64,000 nt of DNA from Gemmatimonadaceae bacterium (GTDB taxonomy: Bacteria > Gemmatimonadota > Gemmatimonadetes > Gemmatimonadales > Gemmatimonadaceae), in assembly GCA_035533755.1 (NCBI GenBank), contig DATLTC010000089.1, positions 43,941-107,940 of the forward strand. Direction: 5' to 3'. This document shows positions 49,567 to 60,571 of the stretch, piece after piece. The notes under the pieces are model-generated. The model was not told the origin of the DNA, searched no databases, and worked only from the letters and a program-made list of their open reading frames with translations. Within the stretch, counting starts at the first letter, position 1. The number at the start of each line of letters is the position of its first letter. The position numbers and the translations under genes are program-made.

Positions 49567-51513
49567 TTACCGGAGGTTACACGTTGAATCAAGAGCCGCG
49601 GCCACCTTCCCCCTGGCCCGTTCCAGCACATACGACGGACACCCCAGCAGCGACTGGAACAGATCGTCCACCCCGTCGATAGACGGCCGCACGGCGGCGC
49701 CCATCGGACCGAGTCGTGTCACCAGCTTGGCGGCCATGGCCGTATCCAATCCCGCCAACGGCGACGTGGCCCCGGCGTTCGAATCGAGCACGAACGTGAT
49801 GCCGTTGTCCGTCCACGCTCGCCCGATGGCCTCGCGGTCCGGACGGTCCACATACACCGACGCCGCCACGGGGCGGCCGCCCGCCAGCGCCCGCCGCGCC
49901 ACCTCCGCTCCCACCAGCGCGGGGTCGTCATCCCACGCGTCCACCATCGCCGCCGGAATCAGCCCGCCCCGGCGCACCAGCTCGGCGCGGTACCACCCAG
50001 CGGGGATCAACGGCAGCGTCACGACGCGCACGTCGCGACGCACGCCCAGCACCTCCTGCGCGTACCACACCGGATACGTGTCGTTGTCGCCGGCCGCGAA
50101 CAGGACGCCGTTTCGCGGCGTCGCCTCGAGCAGCGACGCGGCCCACCGCGTGGGCAGCGTCGCTTCGGGCTGGTGGCGCCGCGACACCGCGCTCCAGTTG
50201 AGCGCGATCGGCAGCCCCGCGAACGCCAACCCCATCCACTCGCGCCCGCGCAGCCGCCGAGCCAGCGCCACCGCGCCGTACCCGGCCCACAATCCCCACG
50301 TCCAGAAGGCGAGCGCGAAGAAGTAGTCGCGTTCGCGTGCCTCGTGCGGCGCCGAGTCGGGCAACACGCCGGCCCCGATCGACGGCCCGGCCTTGAGGTT
50401 CAGGTAGGCCGCCACGCCCAGCGATCCGCACGCCAGCAGCACGAGCAGCGCGCGCCAGGTGCGCCGATCGTTCTCGCGATGCCGCGCCGCGCCGTACACG
50501 CCCAGCGCAAGGAACGTCACCGTCGCGATGCTCCGGCCCACGCTCGGCAGCACGGTGGCGCCGAGCCCCAGCGCCACCTGCCAATCGGCGTACTGTCCCA
50601 CGTTCGCCAGTTGGATCCACGCCGGCGCCTGTCGCGGCCACAGAGGCGCCACGTCGTACTGGCGGCGGGCCACCGCGTCGGACAGCGCCGCCCACGTGGA
50701 CGGATCGCCCTGATTGATGAACGGATCGAAGCGCGCGCGGATCAACAGGAACAGCACGGCGGACAGCGCCACCACGCTCACGCCGAGCAGCGCCGCCGCC
50801 GCGCCCCCCGCCCGGCGCGCCCCACGTCGCACCCCGAGCGCCACCGCCGCCGCGATGACGGCGACCACGCCGATGGCCGCCAGCGGCAGGCTCACGCGGC
50901 CGGCCCCGATCGTGAGCAACCACACGCCGCCCAGCATCGCCGCGCGCTCGATGTCGATCCCTTCGGCGCGTTGCGCCGCGAGCACGATCGCCGCCGGCGT
51001 GGCCACCAGCGCGCTCAGATGCAGCGGCACCGACAGCGCCACGAGATACGCGGTGAGCGCCAGCCACCGATACCCATCGTCGCGCGACGAGCGCTCGGCG
51101 GCGGCCAGCGTCAGCATGGCCAGCAGGAGGGACGCCGAGTATACCTCGGTCTCGGTGGCGTTCATCCACACCGTGGACATCGCGGCCGCGCACACCGCGC
51201 CCGCCACGGCCGCCATGCCCATCCCGCGGCGCGACGCCAGCAGCCAGGCCGCCGTGCCCGCCGCCGCCGCGGCGCATGCCGCCGAGAACAGATTCGTGGC
51301 CACCGCGTACGGCAGCACCGTGCCGAACAGCCGCGCCCAGACGTTGAGCAGGAGCACGAACAACGGGGTGCCGGGCGGGTGCGGAATACCCAGCGAGTGC
51401 GCGGCGGCGATGAATTCGCCGGCGTCCCAGAACGTGACGCCTGGGGCCAGCGTGGCGGCGTACACCACGAGCATCACGCCCGCGCTGAACGCGGCCGCGC
51501 GGCGCGCGCTCAG
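49567..51513 (-). CDS. DUF2723 (GT117-type) polytopic membrane protein
   Basis: 648 aa from a predicted CTG start that overlaps the cdaA stop (CTGA); the next standard start, a GTG at 51477, would cut into the first membrane helix. The N-terminal signature LVVYAATLAPGVTFWDAGEFIAAAHSLG is the hallmark of DUF2723, a family of multi-spanning proteins that resemble protein O-mannosyltransferases (TMEM260-like). About ten to twelve hydrophobic helices are followed by a soluble C-terminal part (about 480-648, GDNDTYPVWYAQEVLG). The conserved D/E pair WDAGEF is intact. A periplasmic glycosyl transfer role is known for the family, but the substrate here is unknown. Confidence 0.8.
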   Translation of the reverse strand: MSARRAAAFSAGVMLVVYAATLAPGVTFWDAGEFIAAAHSLGIPHPPGTPLFVLLLNVWARLFGTVLPYAVATNLFSAACAAAAAGTAAWLLASRRGMGMAAVAGAVCAAAMSTVWMNATETEVYSASLLLAMLTLAAAERSSRDDGYRWLALTAYLVALSVPLHLSALVATPAAIVLAAQRAEGIDIERAAMLGGVWLLTIGAGRVSLPLAAIGVVAVIAAAVALGVRRGARRAGGAAAALLGVSVVALSAVLFLLIRARFDPFINQGDPSTWAALSDAVARRQYDVAPLWPRQAPAWIQLANVGQYADWQVALGLGATVLPSVGRSIATVTFLALGVYGAARHRENDRRTWRALLVLLACGSLGVAAYLNLKAGPSIGAGVLPDSAPHEARERDYFFALAFWTWGLWAGYGAVALARRLRGREWMGLAFAGLPIALNWSAVSRRHQPEATLPTRWAASLLEATPRNGVLFAAGDNDTYPVWYAQEVLGVRRDVRVVTLPLIPAGWYRAELVRRGGLIPAAMVDAWDDDPALVGAEVARRALAGGRPVAASVYVDRPDREAIGRAWTDNGITFVLDSNAGATSPLAGLDTAMAAKLVTRLGPMGAAVRPSIDGVDDLFQSLLGCPSYVLERARGKVAAALDSTCNLR

Positions 51514-52310
51514 AGGGACGCCGCGGACAGCGGCACCTCGAACCCGTCCTCGGTGGCCACGCCGGCCAGGCGGTCCCGCACGTACCCCGGCGTCACGTCG
51601 CGCCACAGGCGGCCCTGCGCCGCCACGGCGATCTGCGCCGTCTCCTCCGACACCACGATCACCACGGCGTCGGTTTCCTCGGCAATTCCAAGCGCGGCCC
51701 GGTGCCGAGTGCCCAGGGCGCGGTCGCGCATCGCATGCTGCGTGAGCGGCAGGATGCACGCCGCGCCGACAATCGTGTTGCGGCGCACGATCACCGCGCC
51801 GTCATGGAGCGGCGAATGCGGCGTGAAGATCGTGACCAGCAGATCGGCCGACACCCTGGCCTTCATCGCCGACCCGGTTTCGATGTAGTCGTCCAGCGGC
51901 ACCTTCCGCTCCATGACGATGATCGCGCCCAGGCGGGCCTGGCTCAGGCGCTCCACTGCCTCGGCGATCACGTCAGCCACCTCGCCGGCATCGATCCGCG
52001 GCAGGAAGCGGGCCATCGGCGTGCGCCCCAGATGCGCCAGCGCCGCGCGCAACTCCGGCTGGAAGATCACGAGCAACGCGAACACGCCGTAGGAGAACAG
52101 CAGTCGCAACAGCTCGACGATCATCCCGAGCTTGAACAGCCAGGCCACCGCATAGGCCGCCAGCAACAGCAGCACGCCGAACAGGATCTGGATGCCGCGC
52201 GTGCGCTGGAACAGCAGCAGCACGCGGTACATCACGATCGCCACGATCACGATCTCGATCGCATCGCGCCATCCGGGGTGCATCAACCGGAACGTCTCCA
52301 GAACGGTCAT
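51510..52310 (-). CDS. cdaA: Diadenylate cyclase CdaA (DisA_N domain)
   Basis: 266 aa. Three N-terminal membrane helices (WRDAIEIVIVAIVMYRVLLLF and two following) anchor the DisA_N cyclase domain with the catalytic motifs HSPLHDGAVIVRRN (DGA) and LGTRHRAALGIAEET (RHR). It makes c-di-AMP from two ATP. The usual activator gene cdaR and glmM are not next to it. It overlaps folP and the DUF2723 gene by 4 nt each. Start ATG 52310. Confidence 0.95.
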   Translation of the reverse strand: MTVLETFRLMHPGWRDAIEIVIVAIVMYRVLLLFQRTRGIQILFGVLLLLAAYAVAWLFKLGMIVELLRLLFSYGVFALLVIFQPELRAALAHLGRTPMARFLPRIDAGEVADVIAEAVERLSQARLGAIIVMERKVPLDDYIETGSAMKARVSADLLVTIFTPHSPLHDGAVIVRRNTIVGAACILPLTQHAMRDRALGTRHRAALGIAEETDAVVIVVSEETAQIAVAAQGRLWRDVTPGYVRDRLAGVATEDGFEVPLSAASL

Positions 52311-53235
52311 ACCCTCTCGCGTGCCATGGGGTACGGGTCCGCTCCCGCGCCGTCGCCCGCCACGAGCACGGCCCATGCCGCGTCGAGCGCCTGCCGGTTG
52401 GCGAGCACGTCGTGCACTCGGAACAGGCTCGCGCCGCGCATCAGCGCCGCGACGTTGGCGCCGATCGTGCCGGCCACCCGCTCCGCCGGCGCCGCGACGC
52501 CCGTGATCTCGCCGATGAATCGCTTGCGGGAAACGCCGATCAGGATCGGACGGCCCAGCGCGCCGAGGCGCGGGAGGCCGGCCAGCACCGCCAGCGAGTG
52601 CGCGGGGCGTTTGGAGAATCCGATCCCGGGATCGACCACGATCGCCTCGGCGCGCACGCCCGCCGCGCGCGCTTCCTCCACTCGGGCGCCCAACTCTGCC
52701 GCCACCTCGCCCACCACGTCGTCGTAGTCGGCGTGCACGTAGGTGGCCATGTCGCGCACCGTCCCCCGCGAATGCATCACCACCAGCCCCGCTCCGTGCT
52801 GCGCGCACACCGCGGGCAGCCGCTCGTCGAGCCGGCCCCCCGACACGTCGTTCACCACGTGCGCGCCTTCGACGAGCGCGGCCGCGGCCACCACCGCCTT
52901 GGTCGTATCCACCGAGATCAGCGTGGCCGGCATCCGCCGCGCGATCTCGCGGATCACGGGCAGCACCCGGCGCATCTCCTCCGCCGCGTCCACCGGTTCG
53001 GCGCCCTGGGGTCGCGTGCTCTCGCCCCCCACGTCGATCACGTCGGCCCCCTCGGCCGCCATCTGCTCGGCGCGCGCCACCGCGGCATCCACGGAAAAAA
53101 AGTCACCCCCGTCGCTGAAGCTGTCGGGGGTAACGTTGAGAATTCCCAGGATCCGGGGCCGGTCCAGCCGGAGCGCGCCACCGCGCACCATCCATACGCG
53201 CCCGTCCGTCACCGGCCGTCGAGGAGGGGCCGCCG

Positions 53236-53239
<4 letters not shown>
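52307..53239 (-). CDS. folP: Dihydropteroate synthase FolP
   Basis: 310 aa TIM-barrel enzyme of folate synthesis, joining dihydropterin pyrophosphate and p-aminobenzoate; sulfonamide target. Motifs ILGILNVTPDSFSDGG, VIDVGGESTRPQGAEP, ISVDTTKAVVA, VNDVSGG, VDPGIGFSKRPAHSL and IGVSRKRFIGE are all present. The start is GTG 53239, overlapping the ftsH stop (GTGA); an internal ATG (WMVRGG) may be an alternative. ftsH-folP-cdaA adjacency is known in other bacteria. Confidence 0.95.
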
Positions 53240-55224
<1,985 letters not shown>

Positions 55225-55785
55225 TTACTGCAGGCTCGCGATGTACGGGATGTGCCGAAAGTTTTCTGCGTGATCCAGACCATACCCCACCAGGAACTCG
55301 TTCGGCGCGTCGAACCCGACGAACCGCGTGGGGTGATGCAGCTCTTCGGCGATGTGCTTGTGGAGCAACGCGCAGATCTCGAGCGACCGCGGATTCCGCC
55401 CCTTCAACAACTCCAGCAGACGATTCAGCGTCCGACCCGTGTCCACGATGTCCTCCACCAGCAGGATGTGCTTCCCTTCCAGCGTCGTCTCGGGATCGTA
55501 CAGCAAGCGCACCGCCCCACTCGAGGAGGTCCCGTCCCCGTAACTCGACGCCACGAGGAAATCCACTTGCAGCGATCGCCGAACCTGCCGGACGAGATCA
55601 CTGAGAAATATAAAACTCCCCTTCAGCAGCCCGAGCACGAGCAGCTCGCCGTCCGGATACGCGGCGGTGATCTCCTCGCCCAACTCGTGCACGCGCTGCG
55701 CTATCTGCGCTTCGGTGAAGACGATGCGCTTGACGGATCGACCCATCAGGCGCGGATCAGCCGCGGTCGTCGAACTCACACTCAT
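55225..55785 (-). CDS. hpt: Hypoxanthine phosphoribosyltransferase Hpt
   Basis: 186 aa. PRPP motif LLVEDIVDTGRTL, preceded by LVLGLLKGSFIFLSDL and DFLVASSYG. It salvages hypoxanthine and guanine to IMP and GMP. I choose ATG 55785 (MSVSSTTAA) with GGAAG about 8 nt upstream; it overlaps tilS by 29 nt. The frame is open 13 codons further up. tilS-hpt-ftsH is a widespread order, which supports all three calls. Confidence 0.95.
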   Translation of the reverse strand: MSVSSTTAADPRLMGRSVKRIVFTEAQIAQRVHELGEEITAAYPDGELLVLGLLKGSFIFLSDLVRQVRRSLQVDFLVASSYGDGTSSSGAVRLLYDPETTLEGKHILLVEDIVDTGRTLNRLLELLKGRNPRSLEICALLHKHIAEELHHPTRFVGFDAPNEFLVGYGLDHAENFRHIPYIASLQ

Positions 55786-57052
55786 AGGACACTTCCGGCC
55801 TCCCGGGCCGGGCGGTTGCCGCATCGCCGCGGCGCACTCCGGGAATCCACACCACCGTGCCGTCCAACACCACCACCGGCCACAGCACCCGCCGGGCCCC
55901 CGAGATGCGGGCGTCGCTCAGGAACCGCTTCACGCGCCGGGCCTGCGTCGCGCCCGCCGCGATCATCCGGTCGCCCGGCCGCCAGCGCCGGACCACCAAC
56001 TCTCCATCGGCCGGAAGGGTGGCCGTCCACGGGTCGTCCGGTCGATCCGGGCCGGCATCGAATCGCCACCTGCCCCAGCGGCCCACGCCCCGCAACGCCA
56101 ACTCCGCCAGTCCATCGCCACCCGTCCGCCGCAACTCAAACCGCTCGCGCCCGGCATGGAGTTCCCAGCCGCCCGAAACCTGCACCCGGCGCCCAACCCT
56201 ACCATTAATAGTAAACGCGACGACTCTTTCGGTTCCCCTTCGGTCCAGCGTCAGCCCCACCCGCGCCGCCATCGCCGGCCACGCCGCCGCCAGGGATTCC
56301 CGAGAATACCCGGCCAGCTTGGAGGCCGCAACGTCCAACCCCCCGTCCGTCGTCACCACCGACAACTGCCGCGCGCGCGCCTCCAACTTCCGCCGCACCG
56401 CCGCCGCCCCGCGCGAGACATCCAGCAACTCGTCGTCGATTCCCGGATGCGCCCGCCGCATGGCCGGCAGCAGATCGAGGCGCACCCGATTGCGCAGATA
56501 GCGCCGCGAATCGTTGGCCGGATCGTCCACGAACGGCACGCCCACCTGTTCGACAAACGCACGGACCGTGCCGCGATCCAGTGACAGAAACGGCCGGACC
56601 ACTGCGCTTTCGGCATGGAGACCCGCCAATCCGCGGGCGCCGCTCCCGCGCAACGCCCGCATGAGCACGGTCTCCACGTGGTCGTCCCGCGTGTGCGCGG
56701 TGGCGATGCGGGCCCCGTGCGCTTCGGCCACGCCGCGCAGGAATTTCCAACGCGCCGCACGCCACGCGGCTTCGGTGCGCGGCAGATCCGTGCCGCCGCC
56801 GCAGACCATGGGCAGCGACAGCCGCGCGCACGCCGCGCGCACCACGCGCACCGCGCGCCGCGCCGCCGCCCCGGTGCCGTGGTCATACGTGGCCACCACC
56901 GCGATCCGCCCGCGGGCCGCATGCGCCGCCGCCTCCAGGAGCGCCATCGAATCTCCGCCCCCCGACACGGCAAGAACCAACGGCCCGTCCACCGAAGCGA
57001 GCGCGCGCCGGACCTCGCCCACCACCTGTCGCACCAGCCGGGATTCCCGCAC
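55757..57052 (-). CDS. tilS: tRNA(Ile)-lysidine synthase TilS
   Basis: 431 aa. The PP-loop AVSGGGDSMALL lies near the N-terminus, followed by TAHTRDDHVETVLMRALRGSG and the ANDSRRYLRNRVRLDLLP region, typical of TilS. A C-terminal domain with RRWRPGDRM and the VKRFLSDARI motif matches the TilS C-terminal part. It converts cytidine 34 of tRNA-Ile(CAU) to lysidine, needed to read AUA. The start is GTG 57052. It is the first gene of the long minus-strand run and faces a plus-strand gene across a 103-bp gap. Confidence 0.94.
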   Translation of the reverse strand: MRESRLVRQVVGEVRRALASVDGPLVLAVSGGGDSMALLEAAAHAARGRIAVVATYDHGTGAAARRAVRVVRAACARLSLPMVCGGGTDLPRTEAAWRAARWKFLRGVAEAHGARIATAHTRDDHVETVLMRALRGSGARGLAGLHAESAVVRPFLSLDRGTVRAFVEQVGVPFVDDPANDSRRYLRNRVRLDLLPAMRRAHPGIDDELLDVSRGAAAVRRKLEARARQLSVVTTDGGLDVAASKLAGYSRESLAAAWPAMAARVGLTLDRRGTERVVAFTINGRVGRRVQVSGGWELHAGRERFELRRTGGDGLAELALRGVGRWGRWRFDAGPDRPDDPWTATLPADGELVVRRWRPGDRMIAAGATQARRVKRFLSDARISGARRVLWPVVVLDGTVVWIPGVRRGDAATARPGRPEVSYECEFDDRG

Positions 57053-57155
57053 GCCCCAAAGCTAGCGCGCCCACTCCGCGCGGCCAGCGCCCTCTGGTAC
57101 ATCGCCGCGTTCGATGATATCTTGGCACACGATCTTTCGAACTCAGGAGCGTCCG

Positions 57156-57338
57156 TTGAACACCCAGGGTCCTCTCGCCACACTGTGGGTCGGCATCGCG
57201 CTCTGCGCGTTCTACATCGCGCTCGTGTGGATCAACACGCTGCTGCCGATGTTCCTGCAGCCGCTGTTCGTCATCCCGGCCACGTGGCTGATCGAGATCA
57301 TGCAGGGCAAGAAGCCGGGCGCCGGGGGCGAAGGCTGA
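57156..57338 (+). CDS. 60-aa small membrane protein, unknown
   Basis: A TTG start at 57156 with CAGGAG 5-8 nt upstream gives LNTQGPLATLWVGIAL (first residue Met in vivo). Two hydrophobic segments (about 7-24, TLWVGIALCAFYIALVWI, and 27-48, LLPMFLQPLFVIPATWLIEI) precede a short polar tail KKPGAGGEG. The frame is also open upstream to an ATG at 57114, but that part has no ribosome binding site. It lies 10 nt before the 987-aa gene, so the two are likely cotranscribed. No family is recognised. Confidence 0.6.
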   Translation: MNTQGPLATLWVGIALCAFYIALVWINTLLPMFLQPLFVIPATWLIEIMQGKKPGAGGEG

Positions 57339-57348
57339 TCGCCGTGCG

Positions 57349-60312
57349 GTGACCCACGGCCCACGCACTACCACTCGAGGGGTGAGGCGAAGAGCCTCGC
57401 CCCTCTCGCGTATTCCGCTCCCGCTGCTCCTGGCCGCGCTCCTCCTGCTGGGCGCCGCGCCGCCCGCCTCGAGCCAGGACCCCGCGCGCGCCTACCTCGA
57501 CTGGCGCACGCTCCAGACCCCTCACTTCCGCTTCCACTACCCGGTGCAGTTCGAGCGCTGGGCGCTCGACGCGGCCGAGCACATGGAAGGGGTCGACTCG
57601 GCCGTGTCTCGCCTCGTCGGGTTCACACCCACCCACCGCGTGGACATCGTCATCGACGACCCGTACAACCTGCCCAACGGCTACACCCTCCCGTTCATCG
57701 ATTCGCCGGTCATCACCTTCTGGCCCGTGCCCCCCACCCCGCGCCAGGCCATCGGCAACGTCCGCACGTGGGGGGAGATGCTGTCCGTACACGAGTTCGC
57801 GCACATGGCGCACCTCGCGCGCCCGTCGCGCAATCCGCTGGACCGCCTCGCCTGGGCGCTCCTGCCCGCCAACGTCGGCCCGCTGGTGCGCAAGCTCCCA
57901 CGCTGGGCCATCGAGGGCTACGCCACCTACGTGGAAGGACAGGTCACCGGCAGCGGCCGGCCCAACGGCGCGTGGCGGGCCGCCGTCCTCAGGCAGTGGG
58001 CGCTCGAAGGGCGGCTCCCCACGTACGCGCAGCTGAGCGACTGGGGCGCGTTCGAAGGCCAGGACTTCGCCTACCTCGCCGGCTCGGCATTCCTCGAATG
58101 GCTGGCGCAGCAGCAGGGCGACTCCAGCCTTGTGCACGTGTGGCGCCGCGCCACGGCGCGCGTGGAGCGGCCGTTCGACGACGCCTTTGCCGGCGTGTTC
58201 GGCGATTCGCCGCGCGCGCTGTACGGCCGCTTTGCCGCACAGCTCACCGCGCAGGCCACCGACGCCGAGCGCGCCGTGGCGGCGCAGGGCGTGGTGGCCG
58301 GCCACATGGTGCAGCATCTCGATTGGGCCACCGGCGACCCCGCGCTGTCGCCCGACGGCCAACGCGTGGCCATCGTGCTCCGCTCCGCCGCCGGCCCGCC
58401 GCGGACCGTGGTCTGGTCCACCAAGGCGCCGCCGCCCGATACCGCCGCCGAGCGCCGGCAGCGCGAGATGCTGGCGCGCGACCCCGAAGATGTGGCGGCC
58501 AGGCGGTTCTATCCGGCGCCGCGATCGCCGATCGCGACGCTGCGCGCCGTGGATGGCCGCGGATTCGTCCAGCCCCGGTTTCTCCCCGACGGGCGCCGCG
58601 TGCTCGTGAGCCACCTCACCGCGCAGGCCAACGGTACGATGCGCCCCGATCTCTACATATGGGATAGCGCGCGCGGCGGCCTCCGCCGCGTGACCTACGA
58701 CGCGGCCATCCAGGACGCCGATCCCTCACCCGACGGTCGCATGGCCGTGGCCACGCGGTGCGCTGCCGGAAGCTGCGACGTGGTGCGCGTGGATCTCGAA
58801 TCCGGTCGCGTGACGACGCTGCTGGCCGGCACGCCGGAGCGCTCGTACTTCCGGCCCCGATTCTCGCCCGACGGCACGCGGTTCGTGGTGAGCGCGTCGG
58901 CCAACGGACATTGGGAATTGCTCATTTCCGACAGCGACGGCCGCCGGCCGTCCGCCCTTCCCCTGGCCGACGACGCCAACCGCTACGATGCCACCTTCAC
59001 GCCTTCGAGCCACGCGCTGGTGTACGCGTCCGATCGCGGCGGCATGATCAACCTCGCGGAGTTTGACTTCGCCACGCGCGCCGAGCGAACGCTCACCCGC
59101 GTCACCGGCGCCGCCGTCGCGCCGGCGGTGGATCCCGCGGACGGATCGGTGTGGTTCCTGAGCCTGCACGCCGGCGGCTATGATCTGCGCCGCCTGCCGC
59201 GCGACACGACCGCAGGCACCGCGCCCGACATCCTCGGTCGCTTCGGCGCCGCGTCGCCGCCACTGCCACAGGCGCGGAACCCGATGCCCACGAATTCGGT
59301 GGTGGGCCCCACGCCGTACGGCCTCGGTCCACGGCACACGCGCTACCTCCCGGGAGAGACCGTGGGCGCCGACGGCACGGCGCTCAGCGTGAGTGCCGTG
59401 AACACCGACGTGATCGGACGCCTGACCGGATTGCTCACCGCGGCGGTCGGCACCGACGCGCAATGGCACGGCGCCGCGGTTGCCCTGGCGTGGCGCGGCG
59501 AGCGCGTGGCCCTGGAGTTGAACGCGCACTGGGCCGCGCAGACGGTATCGCGCGGCCCGATCGACGAGGCGCTCGGCACCGCGCTCGATGGTTCGCGGCG
59601 CGGCGCGGCGTTGGCCGCCACGTTCCAGACGCGGGGCGATCTGTGGGGGTGGCGCGCTCGCGCCGGCGCCGGCGCGGAACGCCTGTCCCTGGCCGAAGCC
59701 GCCTGGCCGCTCACACGAACCGTGGCGTTCGCCGAGTGGGACGGCACCCTGCGACAGTCGAGCGGCACGCGCAACACGGCCGAACGGTTGGCGGTGCACG
59801 TGGACGGCGGACGCGCCGGCCTCGACGACGTGGCGCGAGCCATCGTCGGCGCGTGGATCGGATCGTCCGGCGTGGGCCCGGTGCCGTTCTCGGCGCACGT
59901 GACGTACGGGCGGATGTCGGGAAGCACGCTGGCCTCCGAGCGGTTCGCGGCGGGAGGGTTCGCGTCGCCGCTCGTGGACTCGAGCCTCACCGCGGCGCGC
60001 TTCGCCATGCCGGCCCTGCCCACGGGCGCCGCGCGCCCGAGCCAACCGGGCACACAAAGTTCCCTTCTCGCCTATCGGGCCGCGCTTCCATTCGGTTTCT
60101 TCACGCCGTTCTACGAGGGAGTGAGCGTGAGCTCCGGCACGCGCTTCTCGACGTGGCACCGCGCGTTTGGCATTGAGGCGCGGATGGCCATGGGCCGCCT
60201 GTCCCAGGCCTATCTGCCGGGCTTCGACATCCGGCTGGGAGTGGCGCGATCGCTCGACGCCCCCTTCGCCGCCCGGACAACCCTGTTTTCCACCGTTCGG
60301 TACACGCCGTAG
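57349..60312 (+). CDS. Exported peptidase-propeller protein with possible C-terminal barrel
   Basis: 987 aa. Signal peptide (hydrophobic LPLLLAALLLLGAAPPASS). A gluzincin-type peptidase domain follows: SVHEFAHMAH (His148, Glu149, His152) and AIEGYATYVEG (third ligand Glu189). From about 320 to 640 there are WD40/TolB-like propeller blades, with the repeated pattern PSPDGRMAVATR, RFSPDGTRFVVSASANG. The last third (about 700-987) is rich in alternating polar/hydrophobic strands ending FSTVRYTP, with the final aromatic-ended strand typical of outer-membrane barrels. Similar peptidase-propeller-barrel proteins occur in this kind of genome, but I know no named function. GTG start 57349; another GTG at 57382 is possible. 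Confidence 0.72.
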   Translation: MTHGPRTTTRGVRRRASPLSRIPLPLLLAALLLLGAAPPASSQDPARAYLDWRTLQTPHFRFHYPVQFERWALDAAEHMEGVDSAVSRLVGFTPTHRVDIVIDDPYNLPNGYTLPFIDSPVITFWPVPPTPRQAIGNVRTWGEMLSVHEFAHMAHLARPSRNPLDRLAWALLPANVGPLVRKLPRWAIEGYATYVEGQVTGSGRPNGAWRAAVLRQWALEGRLPTYAQLSDWGAFEGQDFAYLAGSAFLEWLAQQQGDSSLVHVWRRATARVERPFDDAFAGVFGDSPRALYGRFAAQLTAQATDAERAVAAQGVVAGHMVQHLDWATGDPALSPDGQRVAIVLRSAAGPPRTVVWSTKAPPPDTAAERRQREMLARDPEDVAARRFYPAPRSPIATLRAVDGRGFVQPRFLPDGRRVLVSHLTAQANGTMRPDLYIWDSARGGLRRVTYDAAIQDADPSPDGRMAVATRCAAGSCDVVRVDLESGRVTTLLAGTPERSYFRPRFSPDGTRFVVSASANGHWELLISDSDGRRPSALPLADDANRYDATFTPSSHALVYASDRGGMINLAEFDFATRAERTLTRVTGAAVAPAVDPADGSVWFLSLHAGGYDLRRLPRDTTAGTAPDILGRFGAASPPLPQARNPMPTNSVVGPTPYGLGPRHTRYLPGETVGADGTALSVSAVNTDVIGRLTGLLTAAVGTDAQWHGAAVALAWRGERVALELNAHWAAQTVSRGPIDEALGTALDGSRRGAALAATFQTRGDLWGWRARAGAGAERLSLAEAAWPLTRTVAFAEWDGTLRQSSGTRNTAERLAVHVDGGRAGLDDVARAIVGAWIGSSGVGPVPFSAHVTYGRMSGSTLASERFAAGGFASPLVDSSLTAARFAMPALPTGAARPSQPGTQSSLLAYRAALPFGFFTPFYEGVSVSSGTRFSTWHRAFGIEARMAMGRLSQAYLPGFDIRLGVARSLDAPFAARTTLFSTVRYTP

Positions 60313-60571
60313 CCGGTCGCACCCCTCCCCCCCGCATGCCAGACACTGGGAATGGGAGTGTCCCAATAGGAATTCGGGAAAATTCCCCCCTGCCGGACGG
60401 GAGAGAAGAGTGTACACTTTTGTTCCTATGTAAGAGGCGCTCGTGCGTGTCCGTCTTCGTTCGTGACGCGGCAGCGGGTTGCGCGGAACACGACGGTGAC
60501 GTTTCCCAGCAGGTAGTCCCCCCAGATCCGACCGCGCACCGTGCACGGCCGGGACTCACAGGAGGATGGAG
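60313..60571. other. Intergenic leader before the fadL-type gene
   Basis: A 259-bp gap. Near its 5' end lies a weak 6-bp stem-loop (GACACT and AGTGTC, 60342-60362). Around 60411-60435 the sequence is AT-richer (TGTACACTTTTGTTCCTATG), a possible promoter region with a TATGTA-like -10, but no good -35 is seen. AGGAGG lies 6 nt before the start codon at 60572. No gene is supported. Confidence 0.4.
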
